A DNA stretch of 64,000 nucleotides from Prorocentrum cordatum (lineage: Eukaryota; Sar; Dinophyceae; Prorocentrales; Prorocentraceae). The notes beneath the pieces are model-generated. The model was not told the origin of the DNA, did no database searches, and was given only the letters and a program-made list of their open reading frames with translations. Each line of letters begins with the position of its first letter. Position 1 is the stretch's first letter. Shown here piece by piece: positions 17,288-28,738 of the stretch. Position numbers and translations under genes: made by a program. The DNA is taken from contig CAUYUJ010018540.1 of the NCBI GenBank assembly GCA_963575745.1, positions 137,733 through 201,732 of the forward strand, read 5' to 3'.

Positions 17288-17557
17288 AGTCGAAAGTGAG
17301 CCTGGTAGGTCAAATAGCATCCGTCTCCATGGGGGGCGGATGAGCTCACATTGCATCCAATTCCATGTCGAAGGAATACGATATGGGGAGTGGATGGGTA
17401 TGATAGGATAAGATCGATGTATCGGTCTTTCCAGCACATAGCGAACACTAAGGTAAGTGTCCGGGCAAATAGGGCGCGCGTGCCTTGAGCCCAAGGCAAC
17501 GGCGCGCGAGCTATGCTCCCGATACTATAACATCTCCCAAAGAGCTACCCTTAAAGT
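17288..17557 (-). repeat. LTR of element 1, 5' copy in RNA sense
   Basis: Identical to 1486-1755 except for three substitutions. Transcription should begin within this copy and run leftwards; I see no convincing TATA box. Confidence 0.92.
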
Positions 17558-17562
17558 TGCTG
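17558..17562. repeat. Target-site duplication of element 1, right copy
   Basis: TGCTG, matching 1481-1485. Confidence 0.9.
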
Positions 17563-18308
17563 GGGGGCCCAGCACAGTGAGGGCCCCGCGCGGATTCGAA
17601 TTAGACCTCGCCATCCCTGGGAGGCGTGCGATCTGTGAAACTGTCGCCATTTTCGAGGCCTGCTGGGGAGCCCAACACAGTGAGGGCGTCGCGCGGATTC
17701 AAATTCGACCTCGCCATCCCTGGGGGGCTGCGATCTGTGAAACTGTCGAAGCCTGCTGGGGGGCCCAGCACAGCGAGGGCCCCGCGCGACTCCAAATTAG
17801 ACCTCGCCGCCCCTGGGGGGCTGCGATCTGTGAAACTGTCGCCATTTTCGAGGCCTGCTGAGGGGCCAGCACAGTGAGGGCGACGCGCAGGTTCAAATGA
17901 GACCTCGCCGTCCCTGGGGGGGCTGCGATCTGTGAAATTGTCGCCACTTTCGAAGCCTGCTGGGGGGCCCCGCACAGTGAGGGCGACGCGCAGATTCAAA
18001 TTAGACCTCGCCATCCCTAGGGGGCTGCGATCTGTGAAACTGTCGCCATTTTCGAGGCCTGCTGGGGGGACCCAGCAAAGTGAAGGCCCCGCGCGGATTC
18101 AAATTAGACCTCGCCATCCCTGGGGGGCTGCGATCTGTGAAACTGTCGCCAGTTTCGAAGCCTGCTGGGGGGCCCAGCACATAGAGGGCGTCGCGCGGGT
18201 TCAAACTAGACCTCGCCATCCCTGGGGGGCTGCGATCTGTGAAACTGCCGCCATTTTCGAGGCCTGCTGGGGGGCCCAGCACAGTGAGGGCCACGGGCAG
18301 ATTCAAAT
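17558..18308 (+). repeat. 102-bp minisatellite, continuation after element 1
   Basis: Same orientation and unit as 1125-1485, about seven diverged units. Some units carry deletions (for example near 17745). No gene inferred. Confidence 0.9.
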
Positions 18309-18366
18309 CCGCCGACCCTGTCGGCGTGTGGAAGACGCATCCCGGTGTCGTCGTCTTGCGTGGATC

Positions 18367-18408
<42 letters not shown>

Positions 18409-19362
18409 TCCGTCGTGTCCTCGTCGTCTCCGTCTCCGTTGTCCCTCGTCGTCTTCGTCGTTCCCCGTCTCCTTGAGCGCGCGAGCCAAAGCGACATTGA
18501 GCAACGTCGTAGTTGAGTCGTGGCGAAGCCCCTCCCCGCCGGGGGGGTCCCGGAGCTCAGAAAAGCTTCAAGACGAGCCAAGAGCGACAGAAGACACCCC
18601 CAAAAGGGTACAAGAGGGCCTCGACTCGACGAACGATGGCCCCAAGACGCCCAAGACGGCCCGAAGACGGCCCAAGAGGCCCTCAAGACGCTCCAAGAGA
18701 GCCCCAAGAGCACACCCAAGAGGGCCCCAGGCGCCAAAATCGTCAATTTTACATCGGTTTTTGAATGATTTTGGCCTTCTCGCCTTTTCGGCTTTCCGAC
18801 ACTCCAAGACGGCCCAAGAGGCCCCCAAGAGGCCCCCAAGAGCGCCCCAAGAGGCCTACAAGAGGGCCCCAAGACGGCCCAAGAAGGCCCCAGGACAGCC
18901 TAAGAGGCGCCCAAGACGGCCCAATAGGGCCCCAAGACGGGCCCAAGAAACGGCCAAGAGGGGGACGAGGAACCGAGAATTCGAGACTTCCGCCCTAAGA
19001 GGCCCCCGGGAAGCCCCAAGAGGCCCCCAAAAGGCCCCAAGAGGCCCCCGAGCGGCGCCAAGACGCCCCCAAGATGCGCCGAAGACGGCCTCCGGAAGCC
19101 CCAAGAGGCCCAAAAGAGGCCCCAAGAGGCCCCACAACGGCCCCCAAGAGGCTTCAAGTTGCCTTCCAGACGCCCCCGAGAGGTCAACCACGAGATCCCA
19201 ACCAACATCCATAAGGCCTCCTCCTCCTCCCCCTTCACCCTTCTTCCTCCTACTCCCTTCCGCCTCCTCCTCCTCCTCCTCCTCCTCCTCCTCCTCCTGC
19301 CCCCCCCTCGCGTTGTCTTTCGTCATCTTCAGGGCCGGCGGCAACGGCCGCAAGGCCTTCGC
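18309..19362 (+). repeat. Low-complexity insertion in the minisatellite
   Basis: The array is interrupted by about 1.05 kb. It has a (GTC)n run at 18369-18408, then from about 18590 to 19165 a degenerate 10-12-bp repeat of the type AAGAGGCCCCC/AAGACGGCCC, then (CTC)n at 19263-19299. The repeat is open in several frames and would give Arg/Pro-rich peptides, which I regard as spurious. A short unique piece (18740-18800) sits in the middle. Confidence 0.75.
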
Positions 19363-20344
19363 AATTAGACCTCGCCATCCCTGGGGGGGCTGCGATCTGT
19401 GAAACTGTCGCTATTTCCGAGGCCTGCTGGGGGGCCCAGCACAGCGAGGGCCCCGCGCGGATTCAAACTAAACCTTGCCATCCCTGGGGGGCTGCGATCT
19501 GCGAAACTGTCACCATTTGCGAGGCCGGCCTGCTGGGGGGCCCAGCACAGTGAGGGCCACTGGCAATTTCAAATGAGACCTCGCCATCCCTGGGGGGGGG
19601 TGCGATCTGTGAAACTGTCGCCACTTTCGAAGCCTGCTGGGGGGCCCAGCGCAGTGACGCCACGGGCAAATTCAAATGAGACCTCGCCATCCCTGAGGGG
19701 CTGCGATCTGAAACTGTCGCCATTTTCGAAGCCTGCTGGGGGGCCCAGCACAGTGAGGGCCACGCGCGGATTCAAATTAGACCTCGCCATCTCTGGGGGG
19801 GCTGCGATCTGCGAAACTGTCGCCACTGTCGAGGCCTGCCGGGGGGCCCTGCACAGTCACGCCACGGGCATATTCAAACGAGACCTCGCCATCCCTTGGG
19901 GGCTGCGATATGTGAAACTGTCGCCACGTTCGAGGCCTGCTGGGGGGCCCAGTGCAGTGACGCCACGGGCAAATTCAAATGAGACCTCGCCATCCCCTGG
20001 AGGCTGCGATCTGTGAAACTGTCGCCATTTTCGAAGCCTGCTGGGGGGCCCAGCAAAGTGAAGGCCCCGCGCGGATTCGAATTAGACCTCGCCATCCCTG
20101 GGGGGCTGCGATCTGTGAAACTGTCGCCATTTTCGAAGCCTGCTGGGGGGCCCAGCACAGTGAGGGCGACGCGCGGATTCAAATTAGACATCGCCATCCC
20201 TGAGGGGCTGCGATCTGTGAAACTGTCGCCATTTTCGAGGCCTGCTGGGGGGCCCACCACAGCGGCGCCACGCGCGGACCCAAATTGCACCTCGCCATCC
20301 CTGCGGGGCTGCGATCTGCGAAACTGTCGCCACTTTCGAGGCCT
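19363..20344 (+). repeat. 102-bp minisatellite, third block
   Basis: About ten units in the plus orientation. Several alternate between a GATTCAAATTAGAC and a shorter CAAATTCAAATGAGAC version. The block ends at the palindrome. Confidence 0.9.
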
Positions 20345-20791
20345 GCTGCGATCCCCGTTTTCGAAGTGACTAGGAGTGCTCAGGAATTTAAACTCATCAG
20401 CTTTATCAAGCCTTTTTCCTGTAGCCAGTGTCCTGCGAGTCTCCCGAATTCCGTCTGCAGACATATGTAACCCTCGCTCCGTCATCGCCCCCTTATAAGG
20501 CACCCTAAACTATTTGCGCACCGCGTTTGCGCAGGGGTTGGGTACGTCGCCAGGGTATTTTCTAACAGAAAATTACCCTGGCGACGTACCCAACCCCTGC
20601 GCAAAAGCGGGGCGCAAATAGTTTAGGATACTTTATAAGGGGGCGATGACGGAGCGAGGGTTACATATGTCTGCAGACGGAATTCGGGAGACTCGCAGGA
20701 CATTGGCTACAGGAAAAGGGCTTGATCAAGTTGATGATTTACAATTCCTGAGCACTCCTAGCCACTTCGAAAACGGGGATCACAGAAGGCC
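20338..20791. repeat. Large imperfect palindrome joining inverted arrays
   Basis: Two arms of roughly 220 bases (20338-20563 and 20567-20791) are near reverse complements around a 3-base centre AAC at 20564-20566. Inner arms share CCAGGGTA/TACCCTGG and GGGTACGTCGCC/GGCGACGTACCC. Outer arms share GTGCTCAGGAATT/AATTCCTGAGCAC. The minisatellite on the left is in plus orientation and on the right in minus orientation, so the palindrome is the centre of a larger inverted duplication. Confidence 0.88.
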
Positions 20792-21784
20792 TCGAAAGTG
20801 GCGACAGGTTCACAGATCGCAGCCCCGCAGGGGTGGCGAGGTCTCATTTGAATATGCCCGTGGCCCTCACTGTGGTGGGCCCCCCAGGAGGCCTCGAAAA
20901 TGGCTGCAGTTTCGCAGATCGCAGCCCCCCAGGGATGGCGAGGTCTAATTTGAATCCGCGCGTGGCCCTCACTGTGCTGGGCCCCCCAGCAGGCCTCGAA
21001 AATGGCGACAGTTTCGCAGATCGCAGCCCCCCAGGGATGGCGAGGTCTAATTTGAATCTGCGCGTGGCCCTCACTGTGCTGGGCCCCCAGCAGGCCTCGA
21101 AATGGCGACAGCAGATCGCAGCCCCCAGGGATGGCGAGGTCTGGCGCGTGGCCCATGCTGGGCCCCCCAGCAGGCCTCGAAAATGGCGACAGTTTCGCAG
21201 ATCGCAGCCCCCCAGGGATGGCGAGGTCTAATTTGAATCCGCGCGTGGCCCTCACTGTGCTGGGCCCCCCAGCAGGCCTCGAAAATGGCGACAGTTTCGC
21301 AGATCGCAGCCCCCCAGGGATGGCGAGGTCTAATTTGAATCCGCGCGTGGCCCTCACTGTGCTGGGCCCCCCAGCAGGCCTCGAAAATGGCGACAGTTTC
21401 GCAGATCGCAGCCCCCCAGGGATGGCGAGGTCTAATTTGAATCCGCGCGTGGCCCTCACTGTGCTGGGCCCCCCAGCAGCCTCGAAAATGGCGACAGTTT
21501 CGCAGATCGCAGCCCCCCAGGGATGGCGAGGTCTAATTTGAATCCGCGCGTGGCCCTCACTGTGCTGGGCCCCCCAGCAGGCCTCGAAAATGGCAACAGT
21601 TTCGCAGATCGCAGCCCCCCAGGGATGGCGAGGTCTAATTTGAATCCGCGCGTGGCCCTCGCTGTGCTGGGCCCCCCAGCAGGCCTCGAAAATGGCGACA
21701 GTTTCGCAGATCGCAGCCCCCCAGGGATGGCGAGGTCTAATTTGAATCCGCGCGTGGCCCTCGCTGTGCTGGGCCCCCCAGCAG
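20772..21784 (-). repeat. 102-bp minisatellite, inverted block
   Basis: About ten units in reverse orientation. Those at 21179-21784 are almost identical with an exact 102-bp period, far more uniform than the left-hand blocks, which implies recent amplification. Confidence 0.92.
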
Positions 21785-23910
21785 CTCTGAACAGGGCCGT
21801 AGTATACAGTATGGAGCGAGTCTACGGCGAGCGTTCGTCTCCGGTTACTTGATAAGGCACGGTGAAAGAGCGGGCACCTGTGCGCCACTGGATCTATAAT
21901 TGCTCGCCCTGCTTTCCGAGGCCTCCAGAATGTTATGATGAAGGGTGCGCGGGCCGACTCTATAGCTCCGATGTCGGGCAAACTGCACGAAGGCTCCACG
22001 CGGCCCCCAGGGAGCAAATCTACGCCTGATACCGCCCCTGCTCTCGTCACAATTCTCCCCCGATCGTTTGTTTGATGACTTTGTCCACAGCTGACCCGAT
22101 CAGCCTCGCTATCGACTCGCACGAGTCGTTCGCGCGCCACGCAAGAGTTCTCATAATCGGTTTCTTCCCTCAGTGGCCATGGTAGCTCGCCCCCACACGC
22201 GGCACAGTTGAAACAATGCAGATCATCTTGGCACGGGCTACAGTACTGGCACGGCGAGAACTTGCTCGCCCACGACGCCAGCCCTAACGTCTTGCTGTGC
22301 TCCGCCTGATCCGCCTGCCGCCAGATGGGGCAAGAAGCGTCTCAGGCCCACTTGCGCGAGTGGGTCACGCGGCGCACCATCGTGCATGAGTGCGCCACGC
22401 ATCGCCCATTTTAGACGCTTTGCGACCTGCCCGCAACCCGCCCACACGACCCCATCAACGTACACGCGCGTCTCAACGTTGCCGCGTGATTACATTCGCG
22501 GCGCCTGGGAACCTAACGCCTGATCCAACTACCGACCGGCCACCGTCCAGCTACTCCTGGGGGAGGGGGTGTGCGGGTCGAGCGGCAGCTCGCGGTATCC
22601 AGAGGAGACAGCATTTCGGGGCAGTTGTTTGTTCCGCCAAGGGGTCGTCTGGGTGCCAATCGGCATCGTCGCGTCGCCGAGGTGGAGAGTGTCCTGCGGC
22701 CAGCGCTTGAAGCATCCAACTTATCAGCTGCAATGCTGGCCACACTGAGCACCAGCCTCTACAGCCGCAGAGGCACTTGTCGAACCCCAAGAGAACGGCT
22801 GTCACATGACGTTTCCCCATTTACCAGCCAAAATCCAATAATATTGTCAGATCGCCCCCCCGCCCCAGAAGTCTACCTGACCCCGTCTACGTGCAGCCCC
22901 AGGGGAATGTCTGTCCTCGTTGTTTTCAACAGTCCTCATCGCATCGGGATGTGTCTTGTAGCAAGGTAGGTCTAAGATGCGTTCCTCTCTGGTGGGCGGG
23001 TCTGCCCGAACGAGTTCTAAGCTGAAGGGGTCCGTCTCGATCTCTTCTGCAACTGATTGCCAAGCTCGTCGGAAGGGTATGTCTCGTATTGTCCGCGTAG
23101 CTGCCCGCCTCACATTACAAGGCGTCGGCGCGAAATGCAGATCGCCTGCGCCTGGGAGCACCGAATCAAAAAGACGCTAGTGCGAACAACTCTGTTTGCC
23201 AGGAGCCTGACTGTAGAAACTAAACGCGCCGCCTGGCACTCCAGCCAACTGGAGGTGGTAACATAATACACCCACGTCATAAGCTGTCACATTCGCAGAT
23301 GCATAGTGGCTCAGTATATGCTTCAGGACCTCGGAACCAGCGTGGCGCCGTGTTTGTTGCTTTTGCGAATTGCCCCCAGGAGCCCATGGAACAGCATTGC
23401 GCTTCCGCTTCAAAAGTGTGCGAGGTCTCTTTGGCACCATCCCTTGAAAAAGGCTATATCAAACTCGGCTACAGCGCGCGCTGACCTCATAAACGAGCAT
23501 GCGTTTGCAACTGCCGTGAAACTCCGCCCCGCTCTCCCAACCAAGAAGGGCGGAGGGCTGGGGTGTGGGAGAGGTAGCGAGGAGAAGCGGTAGGAGATGA
23601 GAGCTAAAAGGTAAGAGAGCAGCTGGGCTCAATGTGGCATGATGCGCACGCACCGCACGCAATCGCACCCATCAGACGCAGAGAATTTTCACCTCGAGCA
23701 AATGCGAGCCGCACTGAAGCGGACAAATATTAAATGTGCCGAACTGTCTGCTTTCGGCGCCGCCTGCAAGCATGGCGCCCGCGGGCTCGTGGCCTCCTTG
23801 TGCACGTCACCCCACCTCTCCTTTGGCGAGCCGGACGGGCTCGACGGAACCCTTGCAATTGTGTCCTAGCGTTGCTCCTCACACCGGGAAACGCATGCCA
23901 GACGTTGGTT
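21785..23910. other. Unique sequence without recognisable gene
   Basis: About 2.1 kb of mixed composition. Short overlapping frames occur on both strands, but none exceeds about 130 codons or shows a motif. It could hold introns or degraded repeats; I see nothing supportable. Confidence 0.5.
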
Positions 23911-24066
23911 GGTAGTAGGTCATCGGTAGGTCCCAGGAGGTCAACGGCAGGTCAACGGTAGGTCAACGGTCGGTCCCAGGAGGCCAACGGTAGGTCAACG
24001 GTCGGTCCGAGGAGGTCAACGGTAGGTCAACGGTAGGTCAGCGGTCCCAGGTCAACGGTAGGTCAA
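23911..24066 (+). repeat. 11-bp tandem repeat, GGTCAACGGTA type
   Basis: Degenerate tandem GGTCAACGGTA units with GGTCCCAGGAG interspersed. Recurs at 28590-28738, with fragments near 27225-27265. Confidence 0.8.
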
Positions 24067-24084
24067 CGCACCAAACCTGGAACA

Positions 24085-24366
24085 AAAACTGTGACGTACC
24101 CGACCCATCTGTATCAATGGAAGCGAGGAGTTGGCCGAAACTTGCATGGACAATCAACTTGATGTGTAAGCTACTTGGGACGCGCGCCCATGGCACGATG
24201 CGCAGGAGAACCATACAAGGACGAGGGGCGACAGCTACAGGCTCGAAAAGAACATGGGGAGTCGGGAACGCAAAGCAGGAGAAAAACGCGCGGGAAGCCG
24301 AACCATCAGCACGGCAGCAGCAGAGGGAAGGTGACTGCAGGAGGAGAACAAGGACGAAAGCGGCGT
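24085..24366 (+). repeat. Roughly 285-bp module, copy 1
   Basis: Nearly the same sequence is found at 26917-27200 (share GTGACGTACCC, GAGGAGTTGGCCGAAACTTG, CAGCACGGCAGCAGCAGAGG). It directly precedes a minisatellite array. Its start resembles the palindrome arms at 20571-20606 (AATTACCCTG..GACGTACCCAACCC), so palindrome and module are probably one repeat family. Confidence 0.8.
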
Positions 24367-26820
24367 TTAATTTGAGTCTGCGGTGGGTACCCACTGTGCT
24401 GGGCCCCTCAGCAGCCCTCGAAAGTGGCGACAGTTTCACAGATCGCAGCCCCCCCAGGGATGGCGAGGTCGAATTTGGGCCTGCGGTGGGTACCCACTGT
24501 GCTGGGCCCCCCAGCAGGCCTCGAAAGTGGCGACAGTTTCACAGATCGCAGCCCCCCCAGGGATGGCGAGGTCTAATTTGAATCTGCCGCGGGTACCCAC
24601 TGTGCTGGGCCCCCCCAGCAGCTTTCGAAAGTGGCGACAGTTTCACAGATCGCAGCCATCCAGGGATGGCGAGGTCGAATTTGAATCTGCCGTGGGTACC
24701 CACTGTGTTGTGCCCCCCAGCAGGCCTCGAAAGTGACGACAATTTCACAGATCGCAGCCCCCCAGGGATGGCGAGGTTTAATTTGAGTCTGCGGTGGGTA
24801 CCCACTGTGCTGTGCCCCCCAGCAGGCCTCGAAAGTGGCGACAGTTTCACAGATCGCGGCCCCCCAGGGATGGCGATGTATAGTTTGAATCTGCGGTCGG
24901 TACCCACTGTGCTGGGCCCCCCAGCAGGCCTCGTAAGTGGCGACAGTTTCACAGATCGTAGCCCCCCAGGGATGGCGAGGTCTAGTTTGAATCTGCGGTG
25001 GGTACCCACTGTGCTGGGCACCCCAGCAGGCCTCGAAAGCGGCGACAGTTTCACAGATCGCAGCCCCCCAGGGATGGCGAGGTCTAATTTGGGTCTGCGG
25101 TGGGTACCCACTGTGCTGGGCCCCCCAGCAGGCCTCGGAAGTGGCGACAGTTTCACAGCTCGCAGCCTCCCAGGGATGGCGAGGTCTAATTTGAGTCTGC
25201 GGTGGGTACCCACTATGCTGGGCCCCCCGGCATGCCTCGAAAGTGGCGACAGTTTCACAGATCGCAGCCCCCCAGGGACGGCGAGGTCAAATTTGAGCCT
25301 GCGGTGTGTACCCACTGTGCTGGGCCCCCCCAGCAGCTTTCGAAAGTGGCGACAGTTTCACAGATCGCAGCCATCCAGGGATGGCGAGGTTGAATTTGAA
25401 TCTGCGGTGGGTACCCACTGTGCTGGGCCCCCCAGCAGGCCTCGAAAGTGGCGACAGTTTCACAGATCGCAGACCCCCAGGGATGGCGAGGTCTAATTTG
25501 AGTCTGCGGTGTGTACCCACTGTGCTGGGCCCATCGGCAGCCCTCGAAAGGGGCGGCGGTTTCACAGATCGCAGCCCCCCAGGGATGGCGAGGTCTAATT
25601 TGAGTCTGCGGTGGGTACCCACTGTGCTGGGCCCCCCAGCAGGCCTCGATAGTGGCGACAATTTCACAGATCTCAGCCCCCCAGGGATGGCGATGTCTAA
25701 TTTGAATCTGCGGTCTGTACCCACTGTGTTGGGCCCCCCAGCAGCCCTCGGAAGTGGCGACAGTTTCACAGCTCGCAGCCTCCCAGGGATGGCGAGGTCT
25801 AATTTGAGTCTGCGGTGGGTACCCACTATGCTGGGCCCCCCGGCATGCCTCGAAAGTGGCGACAGTTTCACAGATCGCAGCCCCCCAGGGACGGCGAGGT
25901 CAAATTTGAGCCTGCGGTGTGTACCCACTGTGCTGGGCCCCCCCAGCAGCTTTCGAAAGTGGCGACAGTTTCACAGATCGCAGCCATCCAGGGATGGCGA
26001 GGTTGAATTTGAATCTGCGGTGGGTACCCACTGTGCTGGGCCCCCCAGCAGGCCTCGAAAGTGGCGACAGTTTCACAGATCGCAGACCCCCAGGGCTGGC
26101 GAGGTCTAATTTGAATCTGCGGTGTGTATCCACTGTGCTGGGCCCCCCAGCAGGCCCCGAAAGTGGCGACAGTGCCACAGATCGCAGCCCCCCAGGGATG
26201 GCGAGGTCAAATTGAATCTGCGGTGTGTACCCACTGTGCTGGGCCCCCCAGCAGGCCTCGAAAGTGGCGACAGTTTCACGGATCGCAGCCCCCCAGGGAT
26301 GGCGAGGTCTAATTTGAATCTGCGGTGTGTACCCACTGTGCTGGCCCTCCCAGCAGCTCCGAAATTGGCGACAATTTCGCAGATAGCAGCCCCCCAGGGA
26401 TGGCGAGGTCAAATTTGGATCTGCGGTGAGTACCCGCTGTGCTGGGCCCCCCAGCAGGCCCCGAAAGTGGCGACAGTTTCACAGATCGCAGCCCCCCAGG
26501 GATGGCGAGGTCTAATTTGAATCTGCGGTGCGTACCCACTGTGCTGGGCACCCCAGCAGGCCTCGAAAGTGGCGACAGTTTCGCAGATCGCAGCCCCCCA
26601 GGGACGGCGAGGTCTAATTTGAGTTTGCGGTGAGTGCCCGCTGTGCTGGGCCCCCCAGCAGGCCTCGAAAGTGGCGACAGTTTCACAGATCGCAGCCCCC
26701 CAAGGATGGCGTGGTCTAATTTGAATCTGCGGTGAGTGCCCACTGTGCTGGCCCCCCCCCAGCAGGCCTCGAAAGTGGCGACACTTTTGCAGATCGCAGC
26801 CCCCCCAGGGATGGCGAGGT
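24367..26820 (-). repeat. 102-bp minisatellite, second major array
   Basis: About 24 units in reverse orientation, of a subtype with TCTGCGGTGGGTACCCACTGTG instead of CGCGCGTGGCCCTCACTGTG. Higher-order repetition is visible: about 530 bp beginning near 25130 reappears near 25730 almost unchanged. Confidence 0.9.
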
Positions 26821-26862
26821 AGGGGGGAGGAGAGGGACTGGAGGGGGTGGGAAGGAAGGTTC

Positions 26863-26916
26863 GCGCGAGCAGTGCTCTATTCAAAACGAGAACCCAACGC
26901 AGGAGGGTTGGGAAAA
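26863..26916 (+). repeat. Array-junction module, copy 2
   Basis: Contains GCAGTGCTCTATTCAAAACG, GAACCCAACGCAGGAG and GGTTGGG, following a G-rich linker at the end of the array and running straight into the 285-bp module. Compare 1015-1065 (reverse) and 28518-28573. Confidence 0.75.
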
Positions 26917-27200
26917 TTACCCTGTGACGTACCCAACCCAGTTGTATCAATGGAAACGAGGAGTTGGCCGAAACTTGCATGGACAGACAACTTGATGTGC
27001 CAGCTACTTGGGACACGCGCCTATGGCATGATGCGCAGAAGAACCATGCAAGAACGAGGGGCGACAGCTACAGGCTCGAAGAAGACATGGGGAGTCGGGA
27101 GCGCAGAGCAGGAGCAAAACGTGCGGGAAGCCGAACCATCAGCACGGCAGCAGCAGAGGGAAGGTAACTGCAGGAGGAGAACAAGGACGAAAGCGGCGGG
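26917..27200 (+). repeat. Roughly 285-bp module, copy 2
   Basis: Direct copy of 24085-24366 with scattered substitutions, again followed within about 80 bases by minisatellite units. Confidence 0.8.
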
Positions 27201-27279
27201 AGAAGAAAGAAAGGTGACTCTTTTTGTCGGTTGACCGTTGAAGGTTTTTGTCGGTTGCCCGTTGAAGTGGCAAGAGTAG

Positions 27280-28467
27280 CTGGCGAACATGAGGTGGGTA
27301 CCAACTGTGCTGTGCCCCATCAGCAGCCCTCGAAGGTGGCGGCAATTTCACAGATCGCAGCTCCCCAGGGATGGTGAGGTCTGATTTGAGTCTGCGGTGG
27401 GTACCCATTGTGATGGGCCCCTTCAGCAGCCCTCGAAAGTGGCGACAGCTTCACAGATCGCAGCCCCCAGGGACGGCGAGGTCTAATTTGAATCTGCGGT
27501 GGGTACCCACTGTGCTGTGCCCGTCAGCAGGCCTCGAAAGTGGCGACCGTTTCACAGATCGCAGCCCCCCAGGAATGGCGAGGTCTAGTCTGAGCCTGCG
27601 GTGAGCACCGCTGGGCCCCCCAGCAGGCCTCGAAAGTGGCGACAGTGCCACAGATCGCAGCCCCCCAGGGGTGGCGAGGTAGAATTTGAATCTGCGGTGA
27701 GTACCCACTGTGCTGGGGCCCCCCAGCAGGCCTCGAAAGTGGCGACGGTTTCACAGATCGCAGCCCCCCAGGCATGGCAAGGTCTAATTTGAATCTGATG
27801 TGCAGGCCCCGAAAGTGGCGACAGTTTCGCAGATCGCAGCCCCCCAGGGATGGCGCGGTCTAGTTTGAATTCGCGGTGAGTGCCCACTGTGCTGGCCCCC
27901 CCAGCAGGCCTCGAAAGTGGCGACAATTTCACAGATCGCAGCCCCCCAGGGATGGCGAGGTCTAATTTGAACCTGCGGTGCGTACCCACTGTGCTGGACC
28001 CCCCAGCAGGCCTCGAAAGTGGCGACAGTTTCACAGATCGCGGCGCCCAAGGGATGGCGAGGTCTAGTTTGAATCTGCGGTGAGTACCCGCTGTGCTGGG
28101 CCCCTCAGCAGGCCTCGAAAGCGGCGACAGCTTCGCAGATCGCAGCCCCCCAGGGATGGCGAGGTCTACTTTGAATCTGCGGTGGGTACCCACTGTGCTG
28201 GGCCCCCCAGCCGGCCTCGAAAGTGGCGACAGTTTCGCAGATCGCAGCCCCCCATGGATGGCGAGGTCTAGTTTGAATCTGCGGTGGGTACCCACTGTGC
28301 TGTGTCCCCCAGCAGGCCTCGAAGGCGGCGGCAGCTTCGCAGATCGCAGCCCCCCAGGGACGGCGAGGTCGCATTTGAATCTGCGGTGAGTACCCGCTGT
28401 GCTTGGCCCCGCAGCAGGCCTCGAAAGTGGCGACAGTTTCGCAGATCGCAGCCCCCCAGGGATGGCG
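27280..28467 (-). repeat. 102-bp minisatellite, third major array
   Basis: About 11-12 units in reverse orientation, same subtype as 24367-26820, some shortened. Ends in a G-rich linker and the junction module at 28518. Confidence 0.9.
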
Positions 28468-28517
28468 ACGAGCGAAGTAAAAGGCAGGGGGGAAGAGAGG
28501 GGCGGGAAGGAAGGTTC

Positions 28518-28573
28518 GCGCGAGCAGTGCTCTATTCAAAACAAGAACCCAACGCAGGAGGGTTGGGGGAAAA
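28518..28573 (+). repeat. Array-junction module, copy 3
   Basis: Nearly identical to 26863-26916 and likewise at the array end. Confidence 0.75.
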
Positions 28574-28589
28574 ACCATACTTTGAGGGT

Positions 28590-28738
28590 TAGGTCAACGG
28601 TAGGTCAACGGCCAGGTCAACGGTCCCAAGTCAACGGTAAGTCAACGGTCGTTTTTCGAGGTCAACGCTCGGTCAACGGTAGGTCAACGGTGCATTTCGG
28701 AAGCCAACGGACGGCCAACGGAAGGTCAACGGTAATTT
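28590..28738 (+). repeat. 11-bp tandem repeat, GGTCAACGGTA type, second locus
   Basis: Same unit as 23911-24066, with interruptions (GTTTTTCGA, GCATTTCGGA). Confidence 0.75.

Larger units (their letters stand above)
1486..17557 (-). mobile_element. Element 1: complete giant copia-type LTR retrotransposon
   Basis: The element is 16,072 bp, bounded by two 270-bp direct LTRs and a 5-bp target duplication. The RNA sense is the minus strand: a tRNA-complementary primer site abuts the LTR at 17287, and all long ORFs read leftwards. Order in the sense direction: gag-like ORF with a CCHC knuckle and the Tpt1 N-lobe (16881-12412), Tpt1 C-lobe (12481-11621), RING plus retropepsin-like ORF (11565-8641), two ORFs of unknown function (8601-7168, 7100-6435), integrase (6401-4122), RT/RNase H (3976-2138). 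Integrase before RT places it in Ty1/copia (Pseudoviridae type). The LTRs differ at only 3 of 270 positions, so insertion is recent. It is about three times the usual copia length because of the extra ORFs, and it carries about 38 mini-hairpins. Confidence 0.93.

Noticed and set aside
18309-19402. Arg/Pro-rich protein of several hundred residues
   Set aside because: The DNA is a degenerate 10-12-bp repeat plus trinucleotide runs, open by composition in several frames.
20758-28295. Many long open frames through the arrays (for example a 460-codon frame at 20758-22140)
   Set aside because: The 102-bp unit is a multiple of three and free of stops in several frames on both strands, so the frames follow from repetition. 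The peptides are low-complexity tandem repeats.
17558-28467. CRISPR-like repeat array
   Set aside because: Units are contiguous minisatellite copies with no unique spacers, and the setting is eukaryotic.
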